27,675 nt of DNA from CABZJG01 sp965659715 (GTDB lineage: Bacteria; Pseudomonadota; Alphaproteobacteria; Rhodobacterales; Rhodobacteraceae). A program made the translations under genes and the position numbers. Below, piece by piece: positions 6,889 through 14,654 of this stretch. The notes beneath the pieces are model-generated. The model was not told where the DNA came from and did no database searches. It saw only the letters and a list, made by a program, of their open reading frames with translations. The stretch spans positions 1-27,675 of the forward strand of contig CBFHXE010000028.1 of NCBI GenBank assembly GCA_965659715.1, in the 5' to 3' direction. The first letter of the stretch is position 1. Each line of letters opens with the position of its first letter.

Positions 6889-7638
6889 CTAACCCAAATT
6901 GCCAAGAGCAGGAAAATTTTCCAATAGCCAAAAAGAAAAACTAGAAAATCCACCGGTTAGCATCAACAATCCAATGGTCCATAATAGCAGACCCATCAAT
7001 CGTTCGATCTGAACCATATAAGTTTTCACCCATAAAAGCGCGCCGCTCAAACGGGATATAAAGACCGCCACAAGAACAAAAGGAATACCGAGGCCAGCAG
7101 CATAGACCCCAAGCAATACTGTGCCCTTTGCCACCGAACCCTCTGACGCCGCAAGAGACAGAATTGCGCCCAACTGCGGGCCAATGCAGGGCGTCCAGCC
7201 AAACGCAAAGGCCAGCCCCAGCACATAAGCGCCAAGCGTTGATCCGCCGCGATCACCGGCATCAAAGCGCATTTCGCGGTCGAGAAATCCAATCCGGTAT
7301 ATTCCAATAAAATGCAGCCCAAACAGCATCACCAATAGCCCAGCAACGGCGTTAAAACCTGTTTGATAACTGAGGAAAAACATCCCCAGCGCCGAGGCGG
7401 TAAAGCCAAGCAGTAAAAAAACAGTGGACAGCCCCAAAACAAAACTTAGAGCCGGCACAAGAGCCGCATAGCGGCGTGTACCTTGGGAAAGCTCTGAAAG
7501 CGATACACCGCTCATATAGGCAAGATAGGGCGGCACAATAGGCAGGACACAGGGACTAAGAAAGGAAAGCAACCCTGCAAAAAGTGCAATCATCATCGCT
7601 GGCAGTAGGCCAGCATCGATCAAAGTGATTCCAAACAT
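6889..7638 (-). CDS. ccdA: Cytochrome c biogenesis protein CcdA (DsbD transmembrane family)
   Basis: Inner-membrane thiol transporter that passes electrons from cytoplasmic thioredoxin to periplasmic partners for cytochrome c maturation. The 249-residue protein has about six hydrophobic segments. It carries the two characteristic cysteines, Cys30 in FLSPCVLPIVPPYLAYMSG and Cys151 in FGWTPCIGPQLGA, with the conserved prolines around each. It has no periplasmic thioredoxin domain, so it is the short CcdA form rather than full DsbD. It is divergent from the TusA-family gene (94 bases between them), and the two broken genes follow it on the same strand with a 53-base gap. Confidence 0.92.
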   Translation of the reverse strand: MFGITLIDAGLLPAMMIALFAGLLSFLSPCVLPIVPPYLAYMSGVSLSELSQGTRRYAALVPALSFVLGLSTVFLLLGFTASALGMFFLSYQTGFNAVAGLLVMLFGLHFIGIYRIGFLDREMRFDAGDRGGSTLGAYVLGLAFAFGWTPCIGPQLGAILSLAASEGSVAKGTVLLGVYAAGLGIPFVLVAVFISRLSGALLWVKTYMVQIERLMGLLLWTIGLLMLTGGFSSFSFWLLENFPALGNLG

Positions 7639-7732
7639 ACCAAAGCCTTAGTCCATTTTACCGCTCTGGTCACGGGGACCAATCATCACATCTTTGTGGA
7701 CAAATATCAAAGCACCCCCTAGATGATCCCGC

Positions 7733-7957
7733 ATGACCTATGAACTTGATGCTTGCGGTCTGCTATGTCCGCTGCCTGTTTTAAAGGCCCGTAAAAGGCT
7801 TTCACCGCTTGCTTCTGGCGATGTGTTAGCCTTGCTCTGTGATGACCCGGCAGCGATTATTGATGTTCCGCATTTTTGCCATGAAAATGGCCATCGGTTG
7901 ATCAAAACCGTTGATGAGGGACAGGGCAAGACGCTTTACCTAATTGAAAAAGCCTAG
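7733..7957 (+). CDS. TusA/SirA-family sulfurtransferase, 74 aa
   Basis: Small cytoplasmic sulfur carrier or transferase. The CPxP motif is intact in LDACGLLCPLPVLKARK, with Cys12 as the expected persulfide-forming residue, and the family's fold pattern follows (GDVLALLCDDPAAIIDVPHFC, then a C-terminal strand). Members act in tRNA thiolation, molybdenum cofactor biosynthesis or general sulfur trafficking; which applies here cannot be read from sequence. No strong Shine-Dalgarno is visible before ATG 7733, but the motif begins at residue 8, so little room is left for another start. A clear hairpin terminator follows. Confidence 0.88.
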   Translation: MTYELDACGLLCPLPVLKARKRLSPLASGDVLALLCDDPAAIIDVPHFCHENGHRLIKTVDEGQGKTLYLIEKA

Positions 7958-7964
7958 TCGTTTC

Positions 7965-7996
7965 AAGCGGGCCACACTGACTGTGGACCGCTTTTT
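7965..7996 (+). terminator. Rho-independent terminator after the TusA-family gene
   Basis: AAGCGG-G-CCACA pairs with TGTGG-A-CCGCTT around a five-base loop (CTGAC), with one internal G/A mismatch, followed by a short T run. It begins eight bases after the stop. On the other strand it lies just after rne, but the T run is poor there, so it mainly serves the plus strand. Confidence 0.8.
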
Positions 7997-8008
7997 AGAC
8001 AAATTGCA

Positions 8009-10813
8009 TTACTTACCAATCGACCACCAGCCGCGCTTTTTTGATTTGTTCGTCTCAACAGGTGCATCGGCCGCTAAAGATGGCGCTTGCACATCCGCAG
8101 CTTGAGCGCTTTGGGTTTGAGGCTCCAGAGTGATCTGCTCGCCGTCTACGCTTGAACCGCTCTCCCCACCGTCAGACGCCGCCGCTGCAGCCTCTGCTTC
8201 TTTTTGGGCTTTGGTCTTTCTTGGAGCCCTTTTGCGCTTTGGCTTGACCTCTTCAGGAGCCTCTGGCTCTGCCTTGGCGGGTGTCTCACTTGCAGGTGTC
8301 TCGGCCGCAGCCTCTGCTGCTTGATCAGGCTTATCCTCAACTTTTTTCTTGGCTCTGGTCCGGCGCGGGCGTTTGGCCGGTTTTTCTTCGCCTGCAGCGG
8401 TCAGCTCTGCCGCAGGCTCGGCGGGTGCGTCTACTACCGTCGTTGCATCTTCTTCTGTTTTTTCTGATTGCACCGGTTCGCCCTGCGCAGTGTCAGCGCC
8501 AGTTTGATCCTCTTTGGCATCGCTTAGTGGTTCGCCATCATTGTTGAGCGCGCCGTCTTCTTGAGATTGACCAGATTTACGCCGCCGCCGACGACGGCGC
8601 CGTTTGCGCGGTTTATTCCCCTCTTCTTGAACATCATCTTTTGTCTCAGGGGTTTCGCTGCTCTCTTCGCTATCGTCAAAATGCTCCATATCCACCGCGT
8701 CAACTGAAACGACAGGCACGGTTGACTCTGAAACGACCCGCGTTGCCGTTTTGAACTTTTCGATTTCATAATCTGGGCTAACCAAGCTGGCGACCCCTTC
8801 TATGCGCACCGACAGCCCGTAACGGATTTCTATTTGCGCCACATGCTCGCGCTTTTGGTTCATGATATAATTGGCAATTGGAACCGGGCATTTGACCAGA
8901 ACTTCACGGGTTCGGCGGCGCACGCCTTCTTCCTCGATCTGCCGCAAAATAGACAGCGCAAGGTTATCATCCGAGCGAATTAATCCGGTGCCGTGGCAAT
9001 GTGGGCAGGGCTGTGTGGTTGCCTCGATCATCCCGGGCCGCAACCTCTGGCGGCTCATTTCCATCAAGCCAAAGCCGGAAATACGGCCCACTTGAATGCG
9101 CGCGCGGTCTGTTTTGAGCTTATCTTTGATCCGTTTTTCGACCGCATTATTGTTTCTGCGCTCTTCCATGTCGATAAAGTCGATCACAATCAGCCCGGCA
9201 AGATCGCGCAATCTTAATTGACGCGCGACTTCTTCTGCGGCCTCAAGATTGGTTTTTAGCGCGGTTTCTTCAATCGAGCCCTCTTTTGTGGCCCGACCCG
9301 AGTTGACATCAATGGCCACCAAGGCTTCGGTCACACCGATCACCAAATAGCCACCGGATTTCAATTGCACCACCGGATTGAACATGGAAGACAGATAGCT
9401 TTCCACCTGATAGCGCGCAAAAAGCGGTAAACTGTCTTGGTAGTTTTTCACGTTTTTGGCATGCGACGGCATGATCATTTTCATGAAATCCTTGGCGATG
9501 CGATAGCCGCGCTCGCCCTCTACCAGAACCTCGTCAATCTCACGGTTGTAAAGATCGCGGATCGACCGTTTGATCAGATCGCCCTCTTCATAAATTTTAG
9601 CAGGTGCGGTGGATTTCAATGTCAGCTCGCGAATTTGCTCCCAGAGCCGTTGCAAATATTCATAATCGCGTTTGACTTCCGTTTTGGTGCGCTTGGCGCC
9701 CGCTGTTCGGATAATCAGCCCCGCACCCTGCGGGACATCAATTTCATGGGCAATTTCTTTGAGCTTTTTGCGATCAGAGGCATTGGTAATCTTACGGCTA
9801 ATGCCGCCGCCACGGGCCGTGTTTGGCATCAGCACACAATAGCGCCCGGCCAGTGACAGATAGGTGGTCAGGGCAGCGCCTTTATTGCCGCGCTCTTCTT
9901 TGACCACCTGGATCAGCATAATCTGACGGACTTTGATGACCTCTTGTATTTTGTAACGCCGCGGACGCGGCTTGTGGATCCGGCGTAAATCAAAGGTATC
10001 ATCGTCATCAGCGATGTCTTCGATGCTTTCATCCTTTTCCGCAGCAGAGCTGGCCTCATCCTCTGCGTCTTCTTCGTCTTCTTCGCCGGTTTCATCCGAA
10101 GATGCAGGCTCAGCTTGCGCAGGGGTTTCCTCAGAAGATGTGTCTGGGGCCTCTTGCTCTTCGTCAGAACTGACGTCAGGCTCTGATTGGTCGGCTTCAG
10201 CGGTTTGATCTGCCTCGACACTCTTTAAATCAGCAGTCTCGGGTGCATCAGCGATATCGGCTGCATCGGCAGATACAGACACCTCAGCTGCTTCTGGCTG
10301 AGCGCTTTCTTCAACTGCGCTACCTTCATCAACCGCCTCGGTAAGACCATTGCTCTCGGCGTCCAGATCAATGGTTTCCATGCCGGTGAGCTGGGCATCC
10401 TCGACATCTTTGACTTCAACCGCGTCTTTTGATTTGAGCGATTGCGCACGGGTGCGGCCCCGCCGTCCCCGTCCACGCTTTTTCGAGGTCTCTTCTTCCT
10501 CATCAAGCGCCCGCTGGGCTTCGGCGTAGGCGCGTTCTTCTTCCATAAGCGCTTCGCGATCTGCGACCGGGATTTGATAATAGTCCGGATGAATTTCCGA
10601 AAACGCCAAAAACCCGTGGCGGTTTCCACCGTAATCTACAAAGGCAGCCTGAAGCGAGGGTTCAACCCGCGTGACTTTTGCTAGATATATATTGCCTGCA
10701 AGTTGACGTTTGTTTTCTGATTCAAAGTCGAACTCCTCGACTTTGTTTCCATCCGCCACCACAACCCGAGTTTCCTCGGCGTGGGTGGCGTCGATAAGCA
10801 TTTTCTTAGCCAT
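8009..10813 (-). CDS. rne: Ribonuclease E
   Basis: Endoribonuclease for mRNA turnover and rRNA processing; scaffold of the degradosome. Start chosen at ATG 10813 (MAKKMLIDATHAEETRVVV), with GGA five bases upstream, giving 934 aa; the reading frame is open a little further upstream. The S1 domain begins near residue 37 (RQLAGNIYLAKVTRVEPSLQAAFVDYG). It is interrupted from about 79 to 284 by a very acidic, low-complexity insertion and resumes at YKIQEVIKVRQIMLIQV. The catalytic aspartates are in VAIDVNSG (near 501) and VIDFIDM (near 544), and the Zn-link is CPHCHGTG near 602. The last ~230 residues are disordered, with an Arg-rich block of eight consecutive Arg and repeated KxKRAPRKT-like motifs, as expected for RNA binding and partner contact. 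The insertion in S1 is a known alphaproteobacterial trait. Confidence 0.95.
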   Translation of the reverse strand: MAKKMLIDATHAEETRVVVADGNKVEEFDFESENKRQLAGNIYLAKVTRVEPSLQAAFVDYGGNRHGFLAFSEIHPDYYQIPVADREALMEEERAYAEAQRALDEEEETSKKRGRGRRGRTRAQSLKSKDAVEVKDVEDAQLTGMETIDLDAESNGLTEAVDEGSAVEESAQPEAAEVSVSADAADIADAPETADLKSVEADQTAEADQSEPDVSSDEEQEAPDTSSEETPAQAEPASSDETGEEDEEDAEDEASSAAEKDESIEDIADDDDTFDLRRIHKPRPRRYKIQEVIKVRQIMLIQVVKEERGNKGAALTTYLSLAGRYCVLMPNTARGGGISRKITNASDRKKLKEIAHEIDVPQGAGLIIRTAGAKRTKTEVKRDYEYLQRLWEQIRELTLKSTAPAKIYEEGDLIKRSIRDLYNREIDEVLVEGERGYRIAKDFMKMIMPSHAKNVKNYQDSLPLFARYQVESYLSSMFNPVVQLKSGGYLVIGVTEALVAIDVNSGRATKEGSIEETALKTNLEAAEEVARQLRLRDLAGLIVIDFIDMEERRNNNAVEKRIKDKLKTDRARIQVGRISGFGLMEMSRQRLRPGMIEATTQPCPHCHGTGLIRSDDNLALSILRQIEEEGVRRRTREVLVKCPVPIANYIMNQKREHVAQIEIRYGLSVRIEGVASLVSPDYEIEKFKTATRVVSESTVPVVSVDAVDMEHFDDSEESSETPETKDDVQEEGNKPRKRRRRRRRRKSGQSQEDGALNNDGEPLSDAKEDQTGADTAQGEPVQSEKTEEDATTVVDAPAEPAAELTAAGEEKPAKRPRRTRAKKKVEDKPDQAAEAAAETPASETPAKAEPEAPEEVKPKRKRAPRKTKAQKEAEAAAAASDGGESGSSVDGEQITLEPQTQSAQAADVQAPSLAADAPVETNKSKKRGWWSIGK

Positions 10814-10973
10814 GTTTTCCAATTGCACACGCAACTTCGTCCGACCCTAAAGGTATCGGGTTGTTTTGCGACATGTCTTACTAGGGCGATATTCGGCGCG
10901 CGGCAATTGGGGTTTGTTTCAACCGTGTTGCCCGTACAAATCTTTTCTGCGCTCTGCATCGCGTTTCTTTCAA

Positions 10974-10997
10974 GTGGTGATCTTCGAAAGATCCCAC
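10974..10997 (-). promoter_or_regulatory. Candidate hairpin in the rne leader
   Basis: On the rne strand GTGG-GATCTT pairs with AAGATC-A-CCAC around a three-base TCG loop: ten pairs with one bulged A. It lies about 160 bases upstream of the rne start codon. RNase E autoregulates through structured leaders in enterobacteria; whether this hairpin does so is inference, and it depends on the transcription start, which I could not place. Confidence 0.4.
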
Positions 10998-11040
10998 CAA
11001 TTTATGTCCCTTCACCGATCGGCTTGGGGGATTATGTAGT

Positions 11041-11054
11041 GACCCGTTAGGGTC
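11041..11054. promoter_or_regulatory. Short inverted repeat GACCC-GTTA-GGGTC
   Basis: Perfect five-base arms around four bases, about 230 bases upstream of rne. It could be an operator half-site pair or a small leader stem. Too short to assign. Confidence 0.2.
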
Positions 11055-11100
11055 TGATCGATCTACACTGCGGGCATCATTAAGATGCAATGACGCTGCT

Positions 11101-11139
11101 CGCAGTGCAGTGAAACTTTTTCGCAGTGCGGTTCAAACT
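11101..11139. repeat. Two near-identical direct repeats, CGCAGTGC-n-GT-n-AAACT
   Basis: Copy one is 11101-11117 and copy two 11122-11139; both share CGCAGTGC, then GT, then AAACT, and start 21 bases apart, close to two helical turns. A weaker third start (CGCACAACTTG) follows at 11142. Same-face spacing suggests paired protein-binding sites near the rne promoter. Confidence 0.35.
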
Positions 11140-11225
11140 GTCGCACAACTTGTGAACAACATAAGGCTTCTGACTGGCAAATGACAATGGGCAAAGTGCG
11201 AATAGTTTTTTATTTCTTCGCAAAT

Positions 11226-12098
11226 TCAATCCAAAGCGCGCAGTCTTTTGAGCAAACTAGAGGTATCCCAGCGACCACCACCCAGCTTTTGCACATCTTT
11301 ATAAAACTGATCCACCAACGCTGTAACGGGAAGTGAGGCGTTGTTTTCTTCGGCCGCAGCCAAGCAGATTGCAAGATCTTTGCGCATCCAGTCGACGGCA
11401 AAGCCATGCTCAAAATGATCATCCAGCATGGTTTCATAGCGATTTGCCATTTGCCAGCTGCCCGCAGCGCCTTGGCTAATCACTTCAACCACGGCGCGCC
11501 CGTCCAATCCAGCGTTTTCGGCAAAATGCAAAGCTTCCGATAAACCCTGAACCAAACCGGCTATTGCAATTTGGTTGCACATTTTGGTCTTTTGCCCAGC
11601 GCCGCTGGCGCCCAGCCTTCGGCAAATTTTTGCGTAGACCTCCATCACCGGTTGAGCAGCCTCATAGGCTGGCAGGTCACCGCCACACATGATGGATAAT
11701 GCACCGTTCTCGGCGCCGGCTTGACCACCGGAAATTGGCGCATCCACAAAGCACAGCCCATTGGCTTTTGCCGCTCCGTAAAGCTCATCGGTAACCTGTG
11801 CTGAAACCGTTGTGTGATCTACGAAAATCACACCTTTCCGCATACCGGCGAACGCGCCGTCCTGACCAAGCGTCACGCTGCGCAAATCATCATCATTTCC
11901 AACACAGGCCATGACAAAATCTGCATCTTTTGCAGCCTCTTTAGGCGTTTGAGCCATTGCACCCCCATGCTCGGCCACCCATTTGTCCGCCTTTTCAGCC
12001 GTTCGATTATAGACCGTGACCGAGTGACCTTTTGCTTGCAGATGACCCGCCATCGGAAAACCCATCACCCCAAGACCAAGAAAAGCAATTTTAGCCAT
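11226..12098 (-). CDS. NAD(P)-dependent oxidoreductase, 3-hydroxyisobutyrate dehydrogenase family
   Basis: Cytoplasmic beta-hydroxyacid dehydrogenase of 290 aa. It has the N-terminal Rossmann motif FLGLGVMGFPMAGHL (residues 6-20), the substrate-binding motif DAPISGGQAGAENG (119-132) and the catalytic GAGQKTKMCNQ with Lys172 and Asn175. Length and all signatures are normal. Family substrates include 3-hydroxyisobutyrate, tartronate semialdehyde, glyoxylate and succinic semialdehyde; sequence alone does not decide between them. ATG 12098 is chosen because GGGGA lies six bases upstream and the Rossmann strand follows directly; the frame stays open upstream but would run into the divergent gene's leader. 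It does not sit with valine-catabolism genes. Confidence 0.9.
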   Translation of the reverse strand: MAKIAFLGLGVMGFPMAGHLQAKGHSVTVYNRTAEKADKWVAEHGGAMAQTPKEAAKDADFVMACVGNDDDLRSVTLGQDGAFAGMRKGVIFVDHTTVSAQVTDELYGAAKANGLCFVDAPISGGQAGAENGALSIMCGGDLPAYEAAQPVMEVYAKICRRLGASGAGQKTKMCNQIAIAGLVQGLSEALHFAENAGLDGRAVVEVISQGAAGSWQMANRYETMLDDHFEHGFAVDWMRKDLAICLAAAEENNASLPVTALVDQFYKDVQKLGGGRWDTSSLLKRLRALD

Positions 12099-12187
12099 CG
12101 TAATTCCCCAAAAAATTTGTATCTCTTGTTGTGTCGCGTTGCTATATCGGTTGCAAGAGCAGAGCGAATAAAAAAGGGATAAAATGC

Positions 12188-14653
12188 ATGGCAATCTTGT
12201 TTCGGTGGAGTTTGCGGCTTGCTCTGGCCATGATCGGGCTGCTTATTGCCGGTGTCTTTTTGATCTATTATCTGGCATCGCAATCCTTGCCCGAATATGA
12301 AAAAACCGTTGGCCTGCCCGGAGTGATTGAGCCCACCGAAATTATCCGCGATACCTATAATGTTCCGCATATTGTTGCGGCGCGTGACGAGGATGTGTTT
12401 TTTGGCCTTGGGTACGCCCATGCGCAGGACCGGCTGTGGCAAATTATGCTGATGCGCCGCACAGCCCAAGGCCGGCTATCTGAAATTTTTGGGCCCGAGA
12501 CCTTACAAACGGACAAACTTCTGCGCCGTTTGGATATATATTCTTTGGCACAATCCTCAGTAGCCACTCAGTCACCTGACGCCCGCCGCGCCTTAAAGGC
12601 GTATGCAGAGGGCATCAATGCGCGCATATATGAGATAAACAGAAATGCACTTGGCCGCGGTGCACCAGAGATGTTTGTTTTTCCAACAGATGTTTCGCCA
12701 TGGCGGCCAGCAGACAGCCTGGCCATTTTGAAACTCATGTCCGTACAGCTCAGCGGCCATCTGGCGAATGAGGTTTTGCGGGCCAAAACCTCGCTGCAAT
12801 TGAATGATGCCGACAGATTGTCGGACATTATGCCAGATGCCCCGGGGCAGGTTATCGCGGATCTAGAACAATATTCCACCGTGATCCCCGCGCTTGGCAG
12901 CCTACCTCAAAGAGCCCAAAGCCAAACTGGCAGTGATTTATCACCCTTTCCAAGCGCTCAGATGGCCGGTGCCTCGAACGTCTTTGCAGCTGCGCCTTTT
13001 CGGGCGGCCGCCGGCGGCACGCTTTTGGCCAATGATCCGCATTTGGGTCTGACCGCACCCGCAATCTGGTATCTGGCGCATCTGAAACTGACCTCAGGCG
13101 GCGTGATCGGCGCAACCATACCCGGAATTCCCGCTGTGCTTTCTGGGCGGAGTGCAAAACTGGGGTGGGGGCTAACATCTTCCTATCTTGATGATCAGGA
13201 TCTGCTGATCGAAGAGTTGGACCCTGAACGGCCAGAATATTACAGGGTGCCAGAAGGCTATAAAAAGTTCCGCAGCCGAGAGACAATCATCAACATCAAA
13301 GGTCACCCACCGGTAACGATCACTTTAAGGTGGAGCGACAATGGGCCGATCCTGCCCGGCACGCATTACGGCATTTCAGAAATTACTCCACGGGGCCATC
13401 TGGCCGCACTGTCGTGGACAGCTTTGGGTAGCGCGGATACATCCTTTACCGCCGGATTTAACCTGATGGGCGCGCAAACTGCTTCACAGGCTCTTGCGCT
13501 TTTGGAAGATTATCACAGCCCATCGCAAAATATCATTCTGGCAGATACAGAGCAGATTGCGATGAAAACAATCGGTGTGATGCCACTGCGCGCAGCATCC
13601 CACCAAACACAAGGCCGTATGCCCAGCCTCGGTTGGCGCACAGAAAACCGCTGGAAGGGCCGTATTGACTATGCCAAAAACCCCGAATTCATAAATCCTG
13701 ATGGGGGTATTTTAGGCAATACAAACAATAAGGTATCTTCTGGAGAATTCCCTGAACACATGTCATTTAGCTGGGGCGACAGTCAGCGCATTCAACGCTG
13801 GAAACGGCTGATGCAGGGGCGAAAAGTTCACACCCGTGAAAGCTTTATTGAGGCACAACTGGACACGGTAAGTTTTACCGCGCGTGCACTGCTTCCACTG
13901 ATCGGGTCGGATTTATGGTTCACCAGCCAATCTGCGCCCCAGGGCACACTGGCCCGAAACCGCAAAACTGCTTTGGATTTACTGGCCGAATGGAACGGCG
14001 AGATGAACGAGCATATGCCGGAGCCTTTGATTTTTTCGGCATGGATGCGGGCTTTGCAAAACCGATTGATCCGCGACGAGCTTGGGCCGCTGGCGGATAA
14101 ATTCGCCCATATGGAGCCGCTGTTTATCGAGCGGGTTTTTCGCAACATCGATGGCGCAGCGCAATGGTGTGACGTGATCCAGAGCGGCAAACTAGAAACC
14201 TGCGATGAAATATCGCGACTGGCGCTTGACGATGCATTGGTGTGGCTGGCTGAAAAATACGGATCAAACATGGAAGCTTTGCGCTGGGGCGAAGCGCATC
14301 AAGCCTTGCACCGCCATGCCACTTTGGGGCGGGTGCCGCTGCTCAGCTATTTTGTAAATATCTACCAACCCACAAGCGGCGGAGACAACACACTACTGCG
14401 CGGAAAAACATCCGGCGCTGAGCCAGAGCCGTTTTTCAATGTCCATGCCGCCGGCTATCGGGGTGTTTATGATTTTGCCGATCCTGACAGTTCGGTCTTT
14501 GTCATCGCCACCGGCCAGTCGGGCCATTTTTTATCCCGGCATTATGATGATCTCGGCCAGCTTTGGCGGCGCGGAGAGTATATCCCGATGTCACTGGATC
14601 TTGATCTGGCCCGTGCAGCCGCAGTGGGCGTAACCCAAATTACGCCCGAATAA
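12188..14653 (+). CDS. Penicillin acylase family protein (Ntn hydrolase)
   Basis: Predicted 821-aa amidase of the S45 family, which includes penicillin G acylase, cephalosporin acylases and acyl-homoserine-lactone acylases. One N-terminal hydrophobic segment (residues ~9-30) marks it as exported or membrane-anchored, acting in the periplasm. The start of the alpha chain is typical (IRDTYNVPHIVAARDEDVFFGLGYAHAQDRLWQI). The nucleophile is Ser263 in QMAGASNVF, where autocatalytic cleavage would create the beta chain; NDPHLGL and the later NTNNKVSSGEFPEHMSF stretch match the family. ATG 12188 was chosen for GGGA eight bases upstream and the resulting signal anchor. The substrate is unknown. Its end lies one base from the end of convergent hflX, with no terminator room between them. 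Confidence 0.9.
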   Translation: MAILFRWSLRLALAMIGLLIAGVFLIYYLASQSLPEYEKTVGLPGVIEPTEIIRDTYNVPHIVAARDEDVFFGLGYAHAQDRLWQIMLMRRTAQGRLSEIFGPETLQTDKLLRRLDIYSLAQSSVATQSPDARRALKAYAEGINARIYEINRNALGRGAPEMFVFPTDVSPWRPADSLAILKLMSVQLSGHLANEVLRAKTSLQLNDADRLSDIMPDAPGQVIADLEQYSTVIPALGSLPQRAQSQTGSDLSPFPSAQMAGASNVFAAAPFRAAAGGTLLANDPHLGLTAPAIWYLAHLKLTSGGVIGATIPGIPAVLSGRSAKLGWGLTSSYLDDQDLLIEELDPERPEYYRVPEGYKKFRSRETIINIKGHPPVTITLRWSDNGPILPGTHYGISEITPRGHLAALSWTALGSADTSFTAGFNLMGAQTASQALALLEDYHSPSQNIILADTEQIAMKTIGVMPLRAASHQTQGRMPSLGWRTENRWKGRIDYAKNPEFINPDGGILGNTNNKVSSGEFPEHMSFSWGDSQRIQRWKRLMQGRKVHTRESFIEAQLDTVSFTARALLPLIGSDLWFTSQSAPQGTLARNRKTALDLLAEWNGEMNEHMPEPLIFSAWMRALQNRLIRDELGPLADKFAHMEPLFIERVFRNIDGAAQWCDVIQSGKLETCDEISRLALDDALVWLAEKYGSNMEALRWGEAHQALHRHATLGRVPLLSYFVNIYQPTSGGDNTLLRGKTSGAEPEPFFNVHAAGYRGVYDFADPDSSVFVIATGQSGHFLSRHYDDLGQLWRRGEYIPMSLDLDLARAAAVGVTQITPE

Positions 14654-14654
14654 A

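Larger units (their letters stand above)
10814..11225. other. Upstream region of rne, about 410 bases, no gene seen
   Basis: No convincing coding gene: frames on both strands lack known motifs. On the rne strand this is the promoter and probably a long 5' leader. It holds a strong hairpin (10974-10997), a GACCC/GGGTC inverted repeat (11041-11054) and two degenerate direct repeats (11101-11139). At its left end is the GGAAAAC ribosome site of rne. Confidence 0.5.

Noticed and set aside
7667..7681. TGGTC/GACCA short inverted repeat between ccdA and the TusA-family gene
   Set aside because: Five-base arms are expected by chance in this length; no other support.
8571..8610. Repeated CGG/CCG triplets as a DNA repeat
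   Set aside because: They are simply consecutive Arg codons in the C-terminal part of RNase E.
8130..10684. Many open frames antisense to rne
   Set aside because: They mirror the biased codons of the acidic and Arg/Ala-rich segments of RNase E; none has family motifs.
11197..11222. TGCGAA/TTCGCA inverted repeat at the end of the dehydrogenase gene as a terminator
   Set aside because: Only six pairs with a 14-base loop, and the T run is in the loop rather than after the stem.
12131..12187. Upstream extension of the penicillin acylase to 12131
   Set aside because: ATG 12188 has GGGA at proper spacing and gives a normal signal anchor; the extension is unlike the family.
12099..12194. Upstream extension of the dehydrogenase to a start at 12194
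   Set aside because: It would run through the divergent gene's leader, and the family begins right at MAKIAFLGLG with a good ribosome site.
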